Below are positions 11,257-23,385 of a DNA stretch of 64,000 bases, in pieces. How positions within the stretch are numbered: the first letter of the stretch is position 1; each line of letters begins with the position of its first letter. A program made the position numbers and the translations under genes. The notes beneath the pieces are model-generated. The model did not search any database and had not been told where the DNA came from. It was given only the letters and a program-made list of their open reading frames with translations. This DNA comes from Prorocentrum cordatum (lineage: Eukaryota > Sar > Dinophyceae > Prorocentrales > Prorocentraceae): contig CAUYUJ010003636.1 of NCBI GenBank assembly GCA_963575745.1, positions 380,437 through 444,436 on the forward strand. Direction: 5' to 3'.

Positions 11257-11325
11257 TGCGTGGATGGAAGTGTAGCTCTGGTGGGTCGTGGATCGCGCTG
11301 CAGCGCGCAGGCAAGACCCCCTCCC

Positions 11326-11370
11326 CTTGAGAACCTCAAGCCAAAACGGCTTGAGCCCGGATGGCTTCGG
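11326..11370 (-). other. Three tandem spliced-leader relics upstream of the methyltransferase gene
   Basis: Read on the minus strand: AGCCATCCGGGCTCAAG (within 11350-11370), CCGTTTTGGCTTGAG (11335-11349) and GTTCTCAAG (11326-11334), directly joined. The dinoflagellate spliced leader ends CCATTTTGGCTCAAG, and the three segments match it at 12 of 15, 13 of 15 and about 7 of 9 positions. Joined truncated leaders are the known mark of mRNA that was trans-spliced, reverse-transcribed and reinserted more than once. They lie 70 bp upstream of the predicted ATG. Confidence 0.75.
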
Positions 11371-11530
11371 CAAACATGCTGTCATCTCTTGGGGGAGCGT
11401 CTTTTACTTCTGCCGGCTTTCGCCGGCCTTCCGCCGGTGTCCGCTGGCGGAGTCGCCCTCTTCCTAGTTCCTCCGGCTTCAGCAGGAGGTAACCCCTTCG
11501 CTTCCTGGAAGGCAAGGCCGCTTCTGCAGC

Positions 11531-11570
11531 GCCCCACGTGTGGTTCAGACGACCTGGGTGACTCAATGAT
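11531..11570 (+). repeat. Right member of the ~40-bp direct repeat
   Basis: CCCCACGTGTGG, GACGACCTGGGTGACTC and AATGA, matching 9254-9293 with a few substitutions and one indel. Confidence 0.45.
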
Positions 11571-11940
11571 TTGGACGCCCGATATGGGTACGAACAAATG
11601 GGCACAATGCCGTACAAAAAACGTTGTCCGAAACCGACAGCGGCCTCTTTTGGGCAGGCGGGCTTCCGCCTCAAATGGACAACGCCCGCGGCGACGCCGA
11701 CAGCGAGTCCTGCTCAAAATGAACAAGAACTGCTGTCGGTCTTTGTGCCCATCCTTTCCGTACCCATGGCGATCGCACCGACCCGACCGGCTGCTTGATC
11801 GATCGGTAGATGGGGGCGGAGAGCCAGCCGTGGAGGCGCGCGACCCGTCCTGGTCGGCCTCGTCCGCGAGTACGCTGTTCGTCGCACTCTCGCCGCGGCA
11901 ATCCTGTTGTGGTCATCGTCGCCGTCGTCGTCGTCGTCAC
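11571..11940. other. Unique DNA, no gene recognised
   Basis: Short frames on both strands only; no domain or RNA signature seen. Confidence 0.4.
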
Positions 11941-12215
11941 GCCCTCCCCACTCCCTCCCTCTCTCTTCCTTCCTCGTCCCTCCATCCTCCCTCCCTCTCA
12001 TCCCCCCTCCTGTTTCATCCTCCCTATTCCTAGCCTCCCTCATCGCTCCTCCTTCATGCTCCCTCCTCCTCCTCCTCCTCCTCCTCCTCCTCCTCCTCCT
12101 CCTCCTCCCATGTTGGCCGATTCTGGGCCACTGGCGACGTTGAGCCATGAACGCCCGCGGCGGGGCCGCCGCCGCGTCGACGCGACACGAACCTACCCCA
12201 CAGCCGCGCACTTCT
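11940..12215 (+). repeat. Pyrimidine tract plus dispersed repeat (partner 37500-37925)
   Basis: A CTCC-rich tract (11940-12108, ending in pure TCC) is followed by a ~107-bp block containing ATGTTGGCCGATTCTGG and CGACACGAACCTACC. The same two-part order is found at 37500-37925, so they are two copies of one composite repeat. Confidence 0.65.
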
Positions 12216-12610
12216 GAAGCCCATGCAGGCGGCACAATACCCCAGACCGAGAAAGCCTACTCCAGATCCTTCAATAAGCCCCCCCCCCCCGGACTAACCT
12301 GTCCGACGCCCCTTACCCGCCCCCCCCACGCGCCCCAAACCCACCCCATCTCGCTCCCCAACCTCCCCACGCCCCCCGAAGGACAGCGGTTTCCTCCCCC
12401 CACGCGATCCACCCCCCCACGCTTATTGAGAGAACTAGAGTAGAGCGCACGCCCAAACCCAAACGGAGGGAAGCTGGCGAAACCGCTAGCCAGCTTCTGC
12501 CATCTTCGGGATGCCAGAACAAGCGTTTTGGAGGCGTACACACATCAGGCCAGATCTGGAGCACAAAGACCGCATGGTGTAGAAGAAGAAACTGGCGCTC
12601 AACTTGTAAA
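12216..12610. other. C-rich and unique DNA, no gene
   Basis: Poly-C runs with CCCACGCG-type words at 12285-12420, then unique sequence without a recognisable gene. Confidence 0.4.
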
Positions 12611-12616
12611 CATAGG

Positions 12617-12758
12617 CTCTCGGAGCTCCGCGCGGACTTTCTGGATCTGCACTGACACCCCCCCTCCCTGGCGCGCGGAGCGGGCCAGGGCCGGCGCCGG
12701 AGGCGCCGCCAGGGAGTCCCCAGCGCGGATCCAAGAAATCCGTGCGGACCTCGGAAAG
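12617..12758. mobile_element. Foldback/MITE-like element, family 2, copy 2
   Basis: Arms 12617-12654 and 12721-12758 are inverted repeats with roughly three quarters identity. Between them lies the same CCCTCCCTGGCGCGCGGAG core as in 9064-9212. Non-coding. Confidence 0.65.
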
Positions 12759-12759
12759 C

Positions 12760-13035
12760 TGATGTGCATTTAATATTTCTGCTGCGATTCAAACCAGATT
12801 TGGACTGGAGACCCCCGTGCCCCACAAACGAACGACGCCAGCGTCGAGAACTATTCCCGCGCGCAGGCGTACTGAGACGACCCTCGGCTCACAGCTCAAA
12901 GAGCGGCCAGGAGCGCACCTGCTGGGAGGGCACTGTTTTTACTCGCGGCGCACGCCGTGTGCGACCGTGAGCAGGTGGCCTCTGGAAGGCTCCCTGGGAG
13001 AGTTGGAAGCTCCGCTGGTTTCTGGCCTGCACTCG
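12760..13035. other. Unique DNA, no gene recognised
   Basis: Nothing supportable beyond short frames. Confidence 0.35.
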
Positions 13036-13236
13036 TTCCTACTCCTCCTCCTCCTCCTCCTCCTCCTCCTCCTTCTCCTCTTCCTTCCTTCCCCCTCCTC
13101 CTCCTCTTCCTCCTGCTCCTCCTCCTCCTCCTCCTCCTCCTCCTCCTCTCCTCCTCCTCCTCCCCGTCCTCCTCTCATTCCTTCACCTCCTCCTCCTCTC
13201 ATCGTCCTCCTCCTCTCATCCTCCTCCTCCTCCTTC

Positions 13237-13321
<85 letters not shown>

Positions 13322-13327
13322 ATCATT

Positions 13328-13369
<42 letters not shown>

Positions 13370-13443
13370 GTCATCATCGTCATCATCATCATCATCATCT
13401 TCTTCGTCATCATCAGCATCATCATCACCATCATCAGCATCAC

Positions 13444-13474
<31 letters not shown>

Positions 13475-13599
13475 TTCATCTTCATCTTCATCTTCGTCAT
13501 CATCAGCATCATCATCACCATCATCAGCATCACCATCATCATCATCAACAGCATCAGAATCATCGTCCTCATCCTCATCCTCATCCTCATCCCCATCAG

Positions 13600-13642
<43 letters not shown>

Positions 13643-14224
13643 GTCGTCGTCGTCGTCGTCGTCGTCATCATCGCCGTCGTCATTATCATCATCCTCACCA
13701 CCATCACCATCACCATCACCATCACCATCACCATCACCATCACCATCACCATCACCAACACCAGCATGATCATCACCAGCACCAGCACCAGCATCACCAT
13801 CATCATCAGCAGCAGCATCGGCATCAGCATCATCAGCATCACCAGCACCATCATCACCACCAGCATCATCAGCATCACCCTCATCCTCATCATCATCATC
13901 ACCACCATCATCGTCGTCGTCATCATCAGCATCATCATCAGCATCATCATCACCATCAACATCATCAACATCTTCATCATCGTGATCCTCATGCTAATCC
14001 TCATGCTAATCCTCATCCTCATCCTCGTCCTCATCCTCCTCCTCCTTCTCATCTTCATCCTCATCTTCATCATCATCAGTTTCATCCTCCTGCTCCTCCT
14101 CCTCCTCCTTCCTTCATCCTCCTCCTTTTCCTCCTCCTCCTCCTCCTCTCAATGTTCCTCCTCCTCCCCGTCCTCCTCCTCCTCTTCATGTTCATCTTCC
14201 TCTTCCTCCTCCTCCTCCTCATCC
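13036..14224. repeat. (TCC)n and (ATC)n triplet array
   Basis: TCC triplets, then a perfect ATC run from 13240, then degenerate ATC/ACC triplets with a (CACCAT)n hexamer block near 13695-13755, then TCC again. Frames encode poly-Ser, His or Ile and are open because the repeat lacks stops. Confidence 0.95.
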
Positions 14225-14958
14225 TCCATTCTTGTTCCATATAAATCACTCCTCCGTGTCGCACGCCGACGCCCGACAAAACGCAATTTCACAGATGGTG
14301 GGCGGATGGTGTTCAAACTGTGGCGCTCACCTTAGCGCCGCGCACACTCATTTTCAAAGATTGCAAGCGGGCTTCACGGATGGAGGGCGGGTCGTTTTAA
14401 AATGTGAGTATCGCCTTATCTCCGCGCATCTTCGTCTAACAAAATGGGAAGCGTTTCACGGATCGAGGGCGGGCCGCTTTCAAAATGTTGATCTCGCCTT
14501 AGCGCCGCGCGCATTTACCTGAAACAAATGCTAGAGCTTCACGGGTTGAGGGAAGTTCCTTTCCAACATCTGTCTCTCGCCTTTGCGCCGCGCACATTCG
14601 TTTTACATATCGCAAGCGTTTCATGGCTCATGACCAGAAATGGTACTTTGGAGCGGTTCAGGATTGCCAGGGCGCAACAGTTACTTTGATTCGTGGTGCT
14701 GAAGCCTCAGGCCTGGCGTTATGGCGCGATTCAGGACCGTCAAGACGCAACAACCAAGTTGACTCGTAGCGTGCACATGCCGAGAAAGGTGTGTTGGCAC
14801 GCGTCAGGATCTTCAAACGGTTGTCTCCTAACGGGGCACTTCCCCCAGTGAAAATGAATACTGTTTGGGGCCTACGACGGGGAAGCTTGAAGGGAGGGGT
14901 TATTTCAACAGCGTCGATGAGTCTTGGGTTTCAGTCGTCCTCCTCCTCATCCTCCATA
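14225..14958 (+). repeat. Composite dispersed repeat, inverted copy of 5487-6395
   Basis: It begins with CATATAAATCACTCCTCCG, passes through four to five ~80-bp units (GCCTTAGCGCCGCGC, TCACGGATGGAGGGCGGG-like words) and ends with GATGAGTCTTGGGTTTC. Every block has its inverse complement in the same relative place in 5487-6395. Confidence 0.75.
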
Positions 14959-15015
14959 TTCTTCTCCTCCTCCTGCTCCTCCTCCTTCTGCTTCTCCTCC
15001 TCCTCCTCTTCACCT

Positions 15016-15051
<36 letters not shown>

Positions 15052-15905
15052 TCATCAACATCATCATCACCATCATCATCATCAACAACATCATCATCAT
15101 CAACATCATCATTATCATCATCAGCATCCTGCTCATCCACCTCCTCCTCCTCACCATCATCAGCAGCATCATCAACAGCATCGACATCATCAACGCCATC
15201 ATCACCATCATAATCAGCATCAGCACCCTCATCATCATCATCACCACCTTCATAATCAGCAGCATCAGCATCAGCATCAGCATCGGCAACATCGACATCT
15301 TCACCAGCATCATCATCAGAATCAGCATCAGCATCAGCATCAGCATCAGCATCATCATTCTCGTCGTCGTCGTCTTTGTCGTGGTTGTAGTCGGCGTCGT
15401 CATCGTCGTTGTCATCGTAAGCATCATCACCATCACCATCTTGGTTGCCCTGGTGCTCCCAGTTGTCGTGCGGGTCCAGGTTGCATCGCGGGCTTGGGTG
15501 CCTCCCCCTGCCCAGAGCGGGGGCTGTGCGACGCACGCCGTCCGCCGAGGGGGGATCATCACCATCACCATCACCGTTACCGCCACCACACCCACCACCA
15601 CCACCACCATCACCACCACCATCACCACCACCACCACTATCATCATCATCATCAGCAGCAGCAGCATCATCAGCAGCATCAGCATCAGCATCAGCATCAT
15701 CAGCATCAGCATCATCATCAGCATCATCATCAGCATCGGCATCAGCATCATCATCCGCATCTTCATCGGTATCAGGATCAGCATCAGCATCATCATCAGC
15801 AGCAGCAACATCATCCTGCTCCTCCAGCCCACATTCTGCTCCCCCTACTCCTCCTGCTCCTCCTCCTCCTGCTGCTGCTGCTGCTCCTCCTCCTCCTCCT
15901 CCTCC
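14959..15905. repeat. Degenerate (ATC/AGC)n triplet array
   Basis: Triplet repeat with a short GC-rich non-triplet island at 15440-15555. Open frames on both strands are repeat artefacts. Confidence 0.9.
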
Positions 15906-16340
15906 TCATGCGGCCGTTGCGGTCCACGAACGGCCGCAGCGGCTCGGAGCGAAATGGCCTGAATGCGTCGTCCGCCCGCATGCCCTTCGCGAGGACCAGG
16001 TAAGCGCCTCACCCGCCTCTTTTGGCATCTCTCCTGCTGCTGCTGCTCCTCCTGTTTCTTCCTTCTGTTTCTCCTCCCTCCTCCCTCCGCCTCCTCCGCC
16101 TCGTCCTCTTCCTTCTCCTTCCCCTCCTGAGCATCCCCTCCTTCCTTCCTTCCTTCCTGCCTCCCGTAGTCCTTGCGTATTTCCTTCCCCCTCCTCCTCC
16201 CTGCCTCTCCTTTTCCCCATCCGATCCCCCATGCTTCATGGCCTCCCTCCTCCCTCCCCCGCTGCCACGGCAGGCGCCTGCTCCCGCAGGGCCCGCGGCG
16301 CGAAACGCGCGCGCCGCACCCGCCGTCGGGCGGGCGGTAT
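15906..16340. other. Pyrimidine-rich DNA, no gene
   Basis: CTC/CCT-rich with a TTCC tetranucleotide run near 16140-16160. No recognisable gene. Confidence 0.5.
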
Positions 16341-16364
16341 GTGCGCCGCGTGCACGAGGGAACG

Positions 16365-16560
16365 ATACCCAGCGCACAGCTGCTCGGCCACCGTGGGGGT
16401 GGAGGGCCGGGAAGCCCCCCCCCCTGCTCCCAGGCACACGACGAGGGGCCCCTCCCCTCCCACCCAGCGCACAACTGCTCGGCCACCGTGGGGGGGGGAG
16501 GGCCGGGAAGCCCCCACCCCCCTGCCCGGCACACGAGGGGGACCCCCCGCTCCCAGCCCC
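16365..16560 (+). repeat. ~97-bp tandem duplication with poly-C/poly-G
   Basis: GCTCGGCCACCGTGGGGG and GGGCCGGGAAGCCCCC occur twice, about 97 bp apart. Non-coding. Confidence 0.7.
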
Positions 16561-17300
16561 CCCGACCCCCCCGCGTCGCGTTCGTGTCGGACGCACGCTA
16601 ACATGGATCTGGGAAGTACCCCGGCAGCACGAGACAGGCCAGCGCCGCATGATCTGGCGACGGAGCGCACCGATGATGTGTGGAAACGTGGTGCCAGGCG
16701 CTAATCCACGCGCCTGGATCCATGTCTGCGCTTTTTCGATCGTTGGGTATTGCTCTCTCCGCCATGCGGACCCCCCCCTCCACACACGACAGGGAGTCGC
16801 CCAGAGGGGAAGGCAGAGAGGGCAGGCCTGCTCGGAAGGCTCCGAGGGGCTCTGGCCATCTGCGAGGCTTCCAGAGCCCTCTCTCCGAGGCCCCGTCCCC
16901 CTTCTGAGAAGGCCTTCAGTCAACCCGCACAGCAAGGGTGAGCGACTCTCCAAGGTTACCCTGGCATCCTTGCCCCTTCGGCCCATCCTCGGCGGCTTTC
17001 GCTGGCCAAACTCGCTCGAAAAATGCCAGCATGGCCCTCCAGGGCCCTGGCATCCTTACCGCGCATCCTTATCATACGGGTTGACTGTGCCCCCTCTCGC
17101 TCTTCCCCTCGGCGCGCCGCCGACGGACTCCGACGGATGCCCACTCGGGACTTCAAGCCTCGAGGCGCTCTGGCTCGGCGAGGGGACAGGAGAGAGACCC
17201 GACTCATGCCGAGAAGCTGGAAGCGCACACGGGGCCCACAAGCGTTCAACGGTGAAACAAAATCTTGCCGAACCCCTCCTTCCGCTCGGCTTCTGTCGGC
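16561..17300. other. GC-rich DNA, no gene recognised
   Basis: Complex sequence between a tandem duplication and a foldback element. Open frames overlap on both strands; no domain is seen. Confidence 0.4.
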
Positions 17301-17477
17301 TGCACGCAAGAGTGACCCTGGGCAAGAGTGACCTTGGGTGCGCGGCTTTCCGAGGGGGCGCGAGGAGGCCAACACACAAGTGCGCAGGACGCCACTCTCG
17401 CAACGAGCGCGGCGATCGGGGAACCCCGGTGAGCGCGCACCGAGGGTCCCTCCGGCGAGGGGCCACTCTTACGTGCA
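17301..17477. mobile_element. Foldback/MITE-like element, family 1, copy 2 (best preserved)
   Basis: Arms 17301-17343 and 17435-17477 are ~43-bp imperfect inverted repeats beginning TGCACGCAAGAGTGACC and TGCACGTAAGAGTGGCC. Length 177 bp, no coding capacity. Copies 1 and 3 are at 3185-3357 and 45839-45970. Confidence 0.65.
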
Positions 17478-18805
17478 GTCGATCCTGGCATGGGCCAGCT
17501 GCCGCGGGAAGCGTCCCGGGCCGGGAGCGCGCGCGGCCGGGACCCGCGAGGGGAGCACGCGCAGGCACCGCGCCGCGGAGGCGCGCCGCGGAGGCCTGGC
17601 CTGCAGGGCCATAGGGGGGGGGCCGAGCGCGGGAGAGAGAGACGTGCGGCCACACGAGGCGTCCAGCTCACGAGTCGGGCAAAGCCCTGCGCGCGGGCGG
17701 GGAGGCGCATGGTGGTCCGAGGCATGTGCCCGAACGAGGGGGAGGAGGGCAGCGAAAGTGTCGAAAGAACGGTGAAATGCGGGAGACTTCGTGGCCCCGG
17801 CCATGGTATCCACACGCTCGTCGTCTTCACCCACCTCTTCGGCGCTTGGAGGCTATCAGGCCAGAGTTCTGGCCTCTGGTGGCCGTTCGGGACGCGGGCA
17901 CCCCCGGGAAGCCCTCGGCGAGGGACAGCGAGGGACAGCATCCCGAGGCACGAACATCTAGAAGAACCCACGACAACGCCCTGCCCCCTCGACGACGAGA
18001 ACGGCACCATCCCCCTCGACGACCGAAACGTCCTCCCCCTCGACGACGCGGACGCCCCCCGAGAGAGGGGGCGCTGCCGAGAGTTGCCAGGGCTGGCCCT
18101 GCTAGCCTCTCGCATGGCCCGCGCCCCCTCGGCAGGGCCCCGAGGGAGGCTGGCAGGGGCCCCCTGCCAGGAGACCGGCCTGGGCGCGCGCACGGCCCGG
18201 AGAGGGGGCGACCCTGCCTCCAGAGCCGAGATCCGCAGAGACGGGATGGGAGGGGAGGGAATTCCATTGATTGAGCACTTCGTTAAGTGTGGAAGAAAGG
18301 AGGGAAAGAAAAAAGGGCGGGGAGGCGGAATGGAAGGGACAAGAAGGTGGGGGAGAAGGGGGAGGGGATGTGGCCAGGGAGAGGAGACGGGGCGAAGGGA
18401 GCTCCGACTGCAACGTGTGGCATCACCCCGCCACCTCCGTGTGGTAAGAGCGCGCACGATCCCTGCATGCGTGGTACTATTTCGTCTGCAGCACTGCTGC
18501 TGGGAGGACCGTCACTGACGCTATGACAAATTGATTCACAGTAAAGGGGAGCTTGGGTGGCCGTCAACACGAAATGGGAAACTGCTCTGGCTGAGCGAGC
18601 GAGCTGTTCTGACTCAACTCGGCCGTGACGGACATGTGTTCTGGCTCATGCGCTGATGCACTGAGATTGCGCAGGGAGCGTTCTGGTCAAATATCGTAGC
18701 TGACGCCACCCCCGACATGCAGACATAGAGAGTACATAGAGGGGATATCCGCCACCGTTTCTGCATGATGTCGGCGTGTTAGAAAACCAAATTCTGCTCT
18801 GCATG
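17478..18805. other. GC-rich DNA, no gene recognised
   Basis: Contains a short CCCCCTCGACGAC repeat near 17985-18055 and purine-rich sequence at 18290-18380. Long frames exist on both strands but overlap one another and show only Arg/Pro/Gly-rich composition. No annotation is supportable. Confidence 0.45.
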
Positions 18806-19530
18806 GTTTTTGTATTCTAGTGAGGGACCCCCTCTACCGCCAGACATCTGCATGCATCGCCCCTGCTCCCGTGGCCACGATCCCTCGTAGAGAGAAACGA
18901 TGGGCCCGCGCTACCGAAGCAACGATACGTCATACAAAAACTATGTGTCCAAAGATCCGAGCTTCCGAGACGGCCCAGGCAAACAACCACGGCAACCAAG
19001 ATGGCCCAACATGCCTCGAAGATGGACCAAGACGGTCCCGAGGCGGCCACCACTGGCCACAAAACGGCTCGAGATGCCTCAAAGAGGGCCCAAGAGATCC
19101 CCAATAGGACCTCCAACAGGGCCCGAATTTGCCAAAGTCCTGGATTTCCATTGGGCGTTTGAAAGATGTTCGCAGTCTTGCCTTTCGAAGCCTGCACTCT
19201 GGCCCTCAGACGGCCCAAGACACCCCCACGAGGGCCCCACGATGGCCCGGGAGGACCCCACGAGGGCCTAAGAGGCATCCAAGGCGGCCCGAAGACGGCC
19301 CAGGAGGACCCAACCCAAGACTGTGCCAAGATTGCCTCACGAGGGCCCCCAGGCGCCCATCATACTGCCAAGAAGGCCCCAAGATGGCCCAAGAGAGCCC
19401 CAAGACTCGCCTACGGGAGCCCTTCGACTGCCCAAGGGGCCGCCACGACTGACTCACAAGAAGCTACGAGGGCCACAAGACGGCCCAACCGAGTTCCATG
19501 AGAGCTCCTCAAATAATGAAGGCGAAATGT
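18806..19530 (+). repeat. Dispersed repeat with GGCCCAAGA-rich body (partner 59935-60530)
   Basis: It starts TTTTTGTATTCTAGT then a GGGACCCCC run, then CCCCTGCTCC, GATCCCTCGTAGAGA and CGAGCTTCCGAGA. It then becomes a degenerate tract of AAGACGGCCCAAGA-type words. The block order equals that of 59935-60530. Confidence 0.7.
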
Positions 19531-19544
19531 CTCGTGTGAAACGG

Positions 19545-19746
19545 CCTTCTTCCTCTTCCTCCTCCTCCTCCTCCTCCTCCTGTTCCTCCTCCGCATCATC
19601 CTCCTGCTCTTCCTCTTCCTACTCCTCCTCATCATCATAATTTGCATCAGTATCATCATGATCAGCATCACAATCATCAACATCATCATCACCATCACAA
19701 TCAGCATCTCAATGACATCGTCATCATCATCATGATGATGATGATG

Positions 19747-19793
<47 letters not shown>

Positions 19794-21289
19794 TATCATG
19801 ATCATCATCATCGTTATCACGTTTATCGTCACCATCATCACCGGCCACATAATCATCATCATAATCATGAACATCATCCGCAGCACCAGCATCATCATCA
19901 TTACCAACTGCATCATCAGTTTCATCATCGTCATCGTCGCCATCGTCATCATCATCGTCGTCAGCTTCTTCTTCAGCGTCTCACCGTCGCATCATCATCA
20001 GCATCATCACCATCGCCATCACCATCACCATCAGTACCAGCATCAGCAAGAGCATCAGCATCAGCATGATCACCATCACCGTTCTCAACTCTAACTGAAG
20101 ACATATAACCAGCATCATCATCGTCATCAGCATCACCGTCAGCATCAGCATCAACGTCAGCATCATCATTGTCATCATCATGACCACCATAATACACATC
20201 ATCATCCTCATAACCATCCTCATCACCACCAGCATCCTCATACTCGTCATCATCATCACCATCATCATTACCATCATCATCGTCACTGCCATCAGCTTCA
20301 TCAGCAGCATCAGAATCATCATCACCAGCACAGCCGCCATCACCATCAACATCGGCAGCAACAACATCATCGTCGTCGTCACCATCATCATTCTCAATAC
20401 CGGCATAACCATCACCATCCCCACCATCATCACCATCATCAACAGCATCACCATTCTCATCATGATGAGCGGCATCGGCAGAGGCGACATCGTCGACGTC
20501 GTCATCATCATCATCACCATCATCATCGTCACCATCACCATCATCATCGTCATCATCAGCATCAGCATCATCATACACATCAGCATCAGCATCATCATCA
20601 GCATCACCATCATCATAAGCAGCAGCATCAGCATCAGCATCATCATCGTGATCAGCATCATCATCAGCATCATCATCATCATCAGCATCATCGCTATCGT
20701 CATCATCATCATCATCAGTATCATCATCGTCATGATCATCCTCATCATCATCACCATCAGCATCATCATCACCATCAGCATCATCTCAGCAACATCATCA
20801 TCAGCATCGTCATCATCAGCATGATCATCATCATCGGTATCACCATTATCGTCATCACCATCACAAACAACATAATCGTCATCATGAAAATCATAAGCAT
20901 CATCGGCAGCAGCATCATCATGATTCTCATCATCATCATCATCATCAACTTCATCATCATTATCGTCATCGTCGTCATCATCATCGGCTTCTTCTTCTTC
21001 ATCATCATTATCGTCAACATCATCATCAGCATCATCACTTTCGCCATCATTATCGCCATCACAATGAGCATCATCAACAGCATCATCATCATGATCATCA
21101 TCACCATTCTCAACTCCAGCTTAACCAACAGAACCAGCATCATCATCGTCATCATCATCACCATCAGCATCAGAATCAACGTCAGCATCATCGTTATCAT
21201 CATCACCACCATAATCCTCATCATCGACCTCATCATCATCCTCATCATCATTCTCATCATCGTCAGCATCATCATGCTCGTCATCATCG

Positions 21290-21320
<31 letters not shown>

Positions 21321-22690
21321 CACCGGCATCAACTTAACCAGCAGCATCATAATCATCATCACAATCATCACCAGCACAGCCGCCATCACCACCATCAACA
21401 TAAGCAGCAACAGCATCATCGTCATCATCATCATTCTCAACACCAGAAAAACCATCACCATCACCACCATCAACAGCATCAACAGCATCGTCATCCTCAT
21501 CATAATCAGCAGCATCGGCAGCGGCGACATCGTCGTCATCATCATCATCGTCACCATCACCATCATCATCATGATCATCAGCATCATCATCATCACAAGC
21601 ATCATCATCACTATCAGCATCATCAACAGCATCATCAGCATCATCATAAGCATGATCATCAGCATCATCATCAACATCATCAACATCATCAATACCATCA
21701 TTACCGTCATCATCGTCATCGTCATCCTCAGCATCATCATCATCAGCATCATCATCATCAGCAACATCATCATTACCATCATCATCATGATCATCACCAT
21801 CATCAGCAACATCATCATCGTCAGCATGATCATCATCATCGTTATCACCTTTATCGTCACCATCATCACCAACAACATGATCATCATTATCATGACATCA
21901 TCAGCAGCATCATCATACTCTAAATGATCATCATCGGCATCATCATAAACATCATCATCAGCATCAACATCATCATCAACATCATCATCATTTCCGTCAC
22001 CATCATCATCAGCATCATCACCATCGCCATCACCATCAGCATCAGCATCATGATCATCATTACCATTCTCGATTCCAGCTTAACCAACATAACCAGCATC
22101 ATCATCATCACCATCAGCATCAGCATCATGGTCAGCATCATCATTATCATGATCATCACCACCATAATCCTCATCATCATCATCCTCATCCGCATCATCA
22201 TTAGCATCCTCATACTCGTCATCATCATCGTCATCATCACAATCATCATCATCGTCATCAGCATCACCAGCAGCATCATAATCATCATCATCATCATCAT
22301 CATCACCAGCACAGCCGCCATCACCAGCATCAACATTAGAAGCAACAGCATCATCGTCGTCATCATCATCATTTTCAACACCAGCATACGCACCACCATG
22401 ACCACCATCATCACCATCATAATGAGCATCGCCATCCTCATCATAATCAGCAGCATCGGCGGCGGCGACATCGTTGTCGTCGTTATCATCATCATCGCCA
22501 CCATCACCATCATCATCATCATCATCATCATAATCATCATAAGCATCATCGTCAGCATCATAATCATCATCATCAGCATCATCATCAGCATTATCATCAT
22601 AAGCATCATCATCAGCATCATAATCATCAACATCATCATCAGCAACATCATGATCGTTATCATCGTTATCGTCATCATCATCAACATCAT
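19545..22690. repeat. 3-kb degenerate (ATC)n array with a ~1-kb higher-order period
   Basis: TCC then ATC triplets. Diagnostic non-ATC words recur in the same order three times. ACCAGCACAGCCGCCATCAC is near 20325, 21370 and 22305. A TCCAGCTTAACCAACA-like word is near 20090, 21115 and 22070. GTTATCAC-TTTATCGTCACC is near 19815, 20840 (diverged) and 21840. The period is about 0.95-1.03 kb. All long frames here are low-complexity (Met, Asp, Ile or His rich). Confidence 0.9.
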
Positions 22691-22821
22691 CACCGCTCCC
22701 CGAAGCCTGGGGACACGAGGTGTCACACGTGACAGTATTACCATGCCCTCCCGAGCAATCGCAACCCAGAATGCCGGGCGAGCGCGGTGGCGGGACTTGC
22801 CGCAGGCAGCTGGATACATAG

Positions 22822-22827
22822 ACATAT

Positions 22828-22866
<39 letters not shown>

Positions 22867-22930
22867 TATATATATATACATACACAAACATCTATATCTA
22901 TATATCTATATATATGTATATCTCTACGAG
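22822..22930. repeat. (TA)n microsatellite
   Basis: Alternating TA with CA and CT interruptions. Confidence 0.95.
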
Positions 22931-23019
22931 TAGATTCCCCAATCAGTGCTTGCACTGAAGGGTTCTTAGCGGATGTTGAAAGATTTGGCGAAAGTTCCCA
23001 GCCGATTTCGGTGGGCGGC

Positions 23020-23120
23020 CGTGTTCCCCGGTTCCCAGTTCCGGGTTCCCGAATTCCCGGTTGCTGGTTCCAGGCCGATTTCGGTAGACTTCGGGGTTCC
23101 TGGGTTTCTGGATTCCTGGG
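23020..23120. repeat. GGTTCCC/GGATTCC short repeat
   Basis: Degenerate ~10-bp words GGTTCCCGG and GGGTTCCTG; a GCCGATTTCGGT word occurs at 22999 and 23072. Confidence 0.6.
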
Positions 23121-23124
23121 TTCC

Positions 23125-23385
23125 TGTTCGATCTCCTTATCGATCGGTCTCACCATCGATCTCATTACTCATCTCTCTGTCGATCTCCCTCTTCAACCAC
23201 ACAATCGATCTCACGATCGATATCATAATCGATCTCACTATAAATCGCACGAGAGATCTCCCTGTCGATCTCGCGAGCGATCTCATTGAATCGACTTCCT
23301 CATCGGTCTGATTACCGACCTTACTATCGTCCTCACGATCGATCCCACGATCGATCTCACAATCGATCGCAATACCCAGATTACG
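23125..23385. repeat. GATC/ATCGAT-dense short tandem repeat, opposite orientation to 1655-1885
   Basis: Degenerate units TCTCACNATCGA, very dense in GATC. They are the inverse complement of the array at 1655-1885. Confidence 0.8.
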
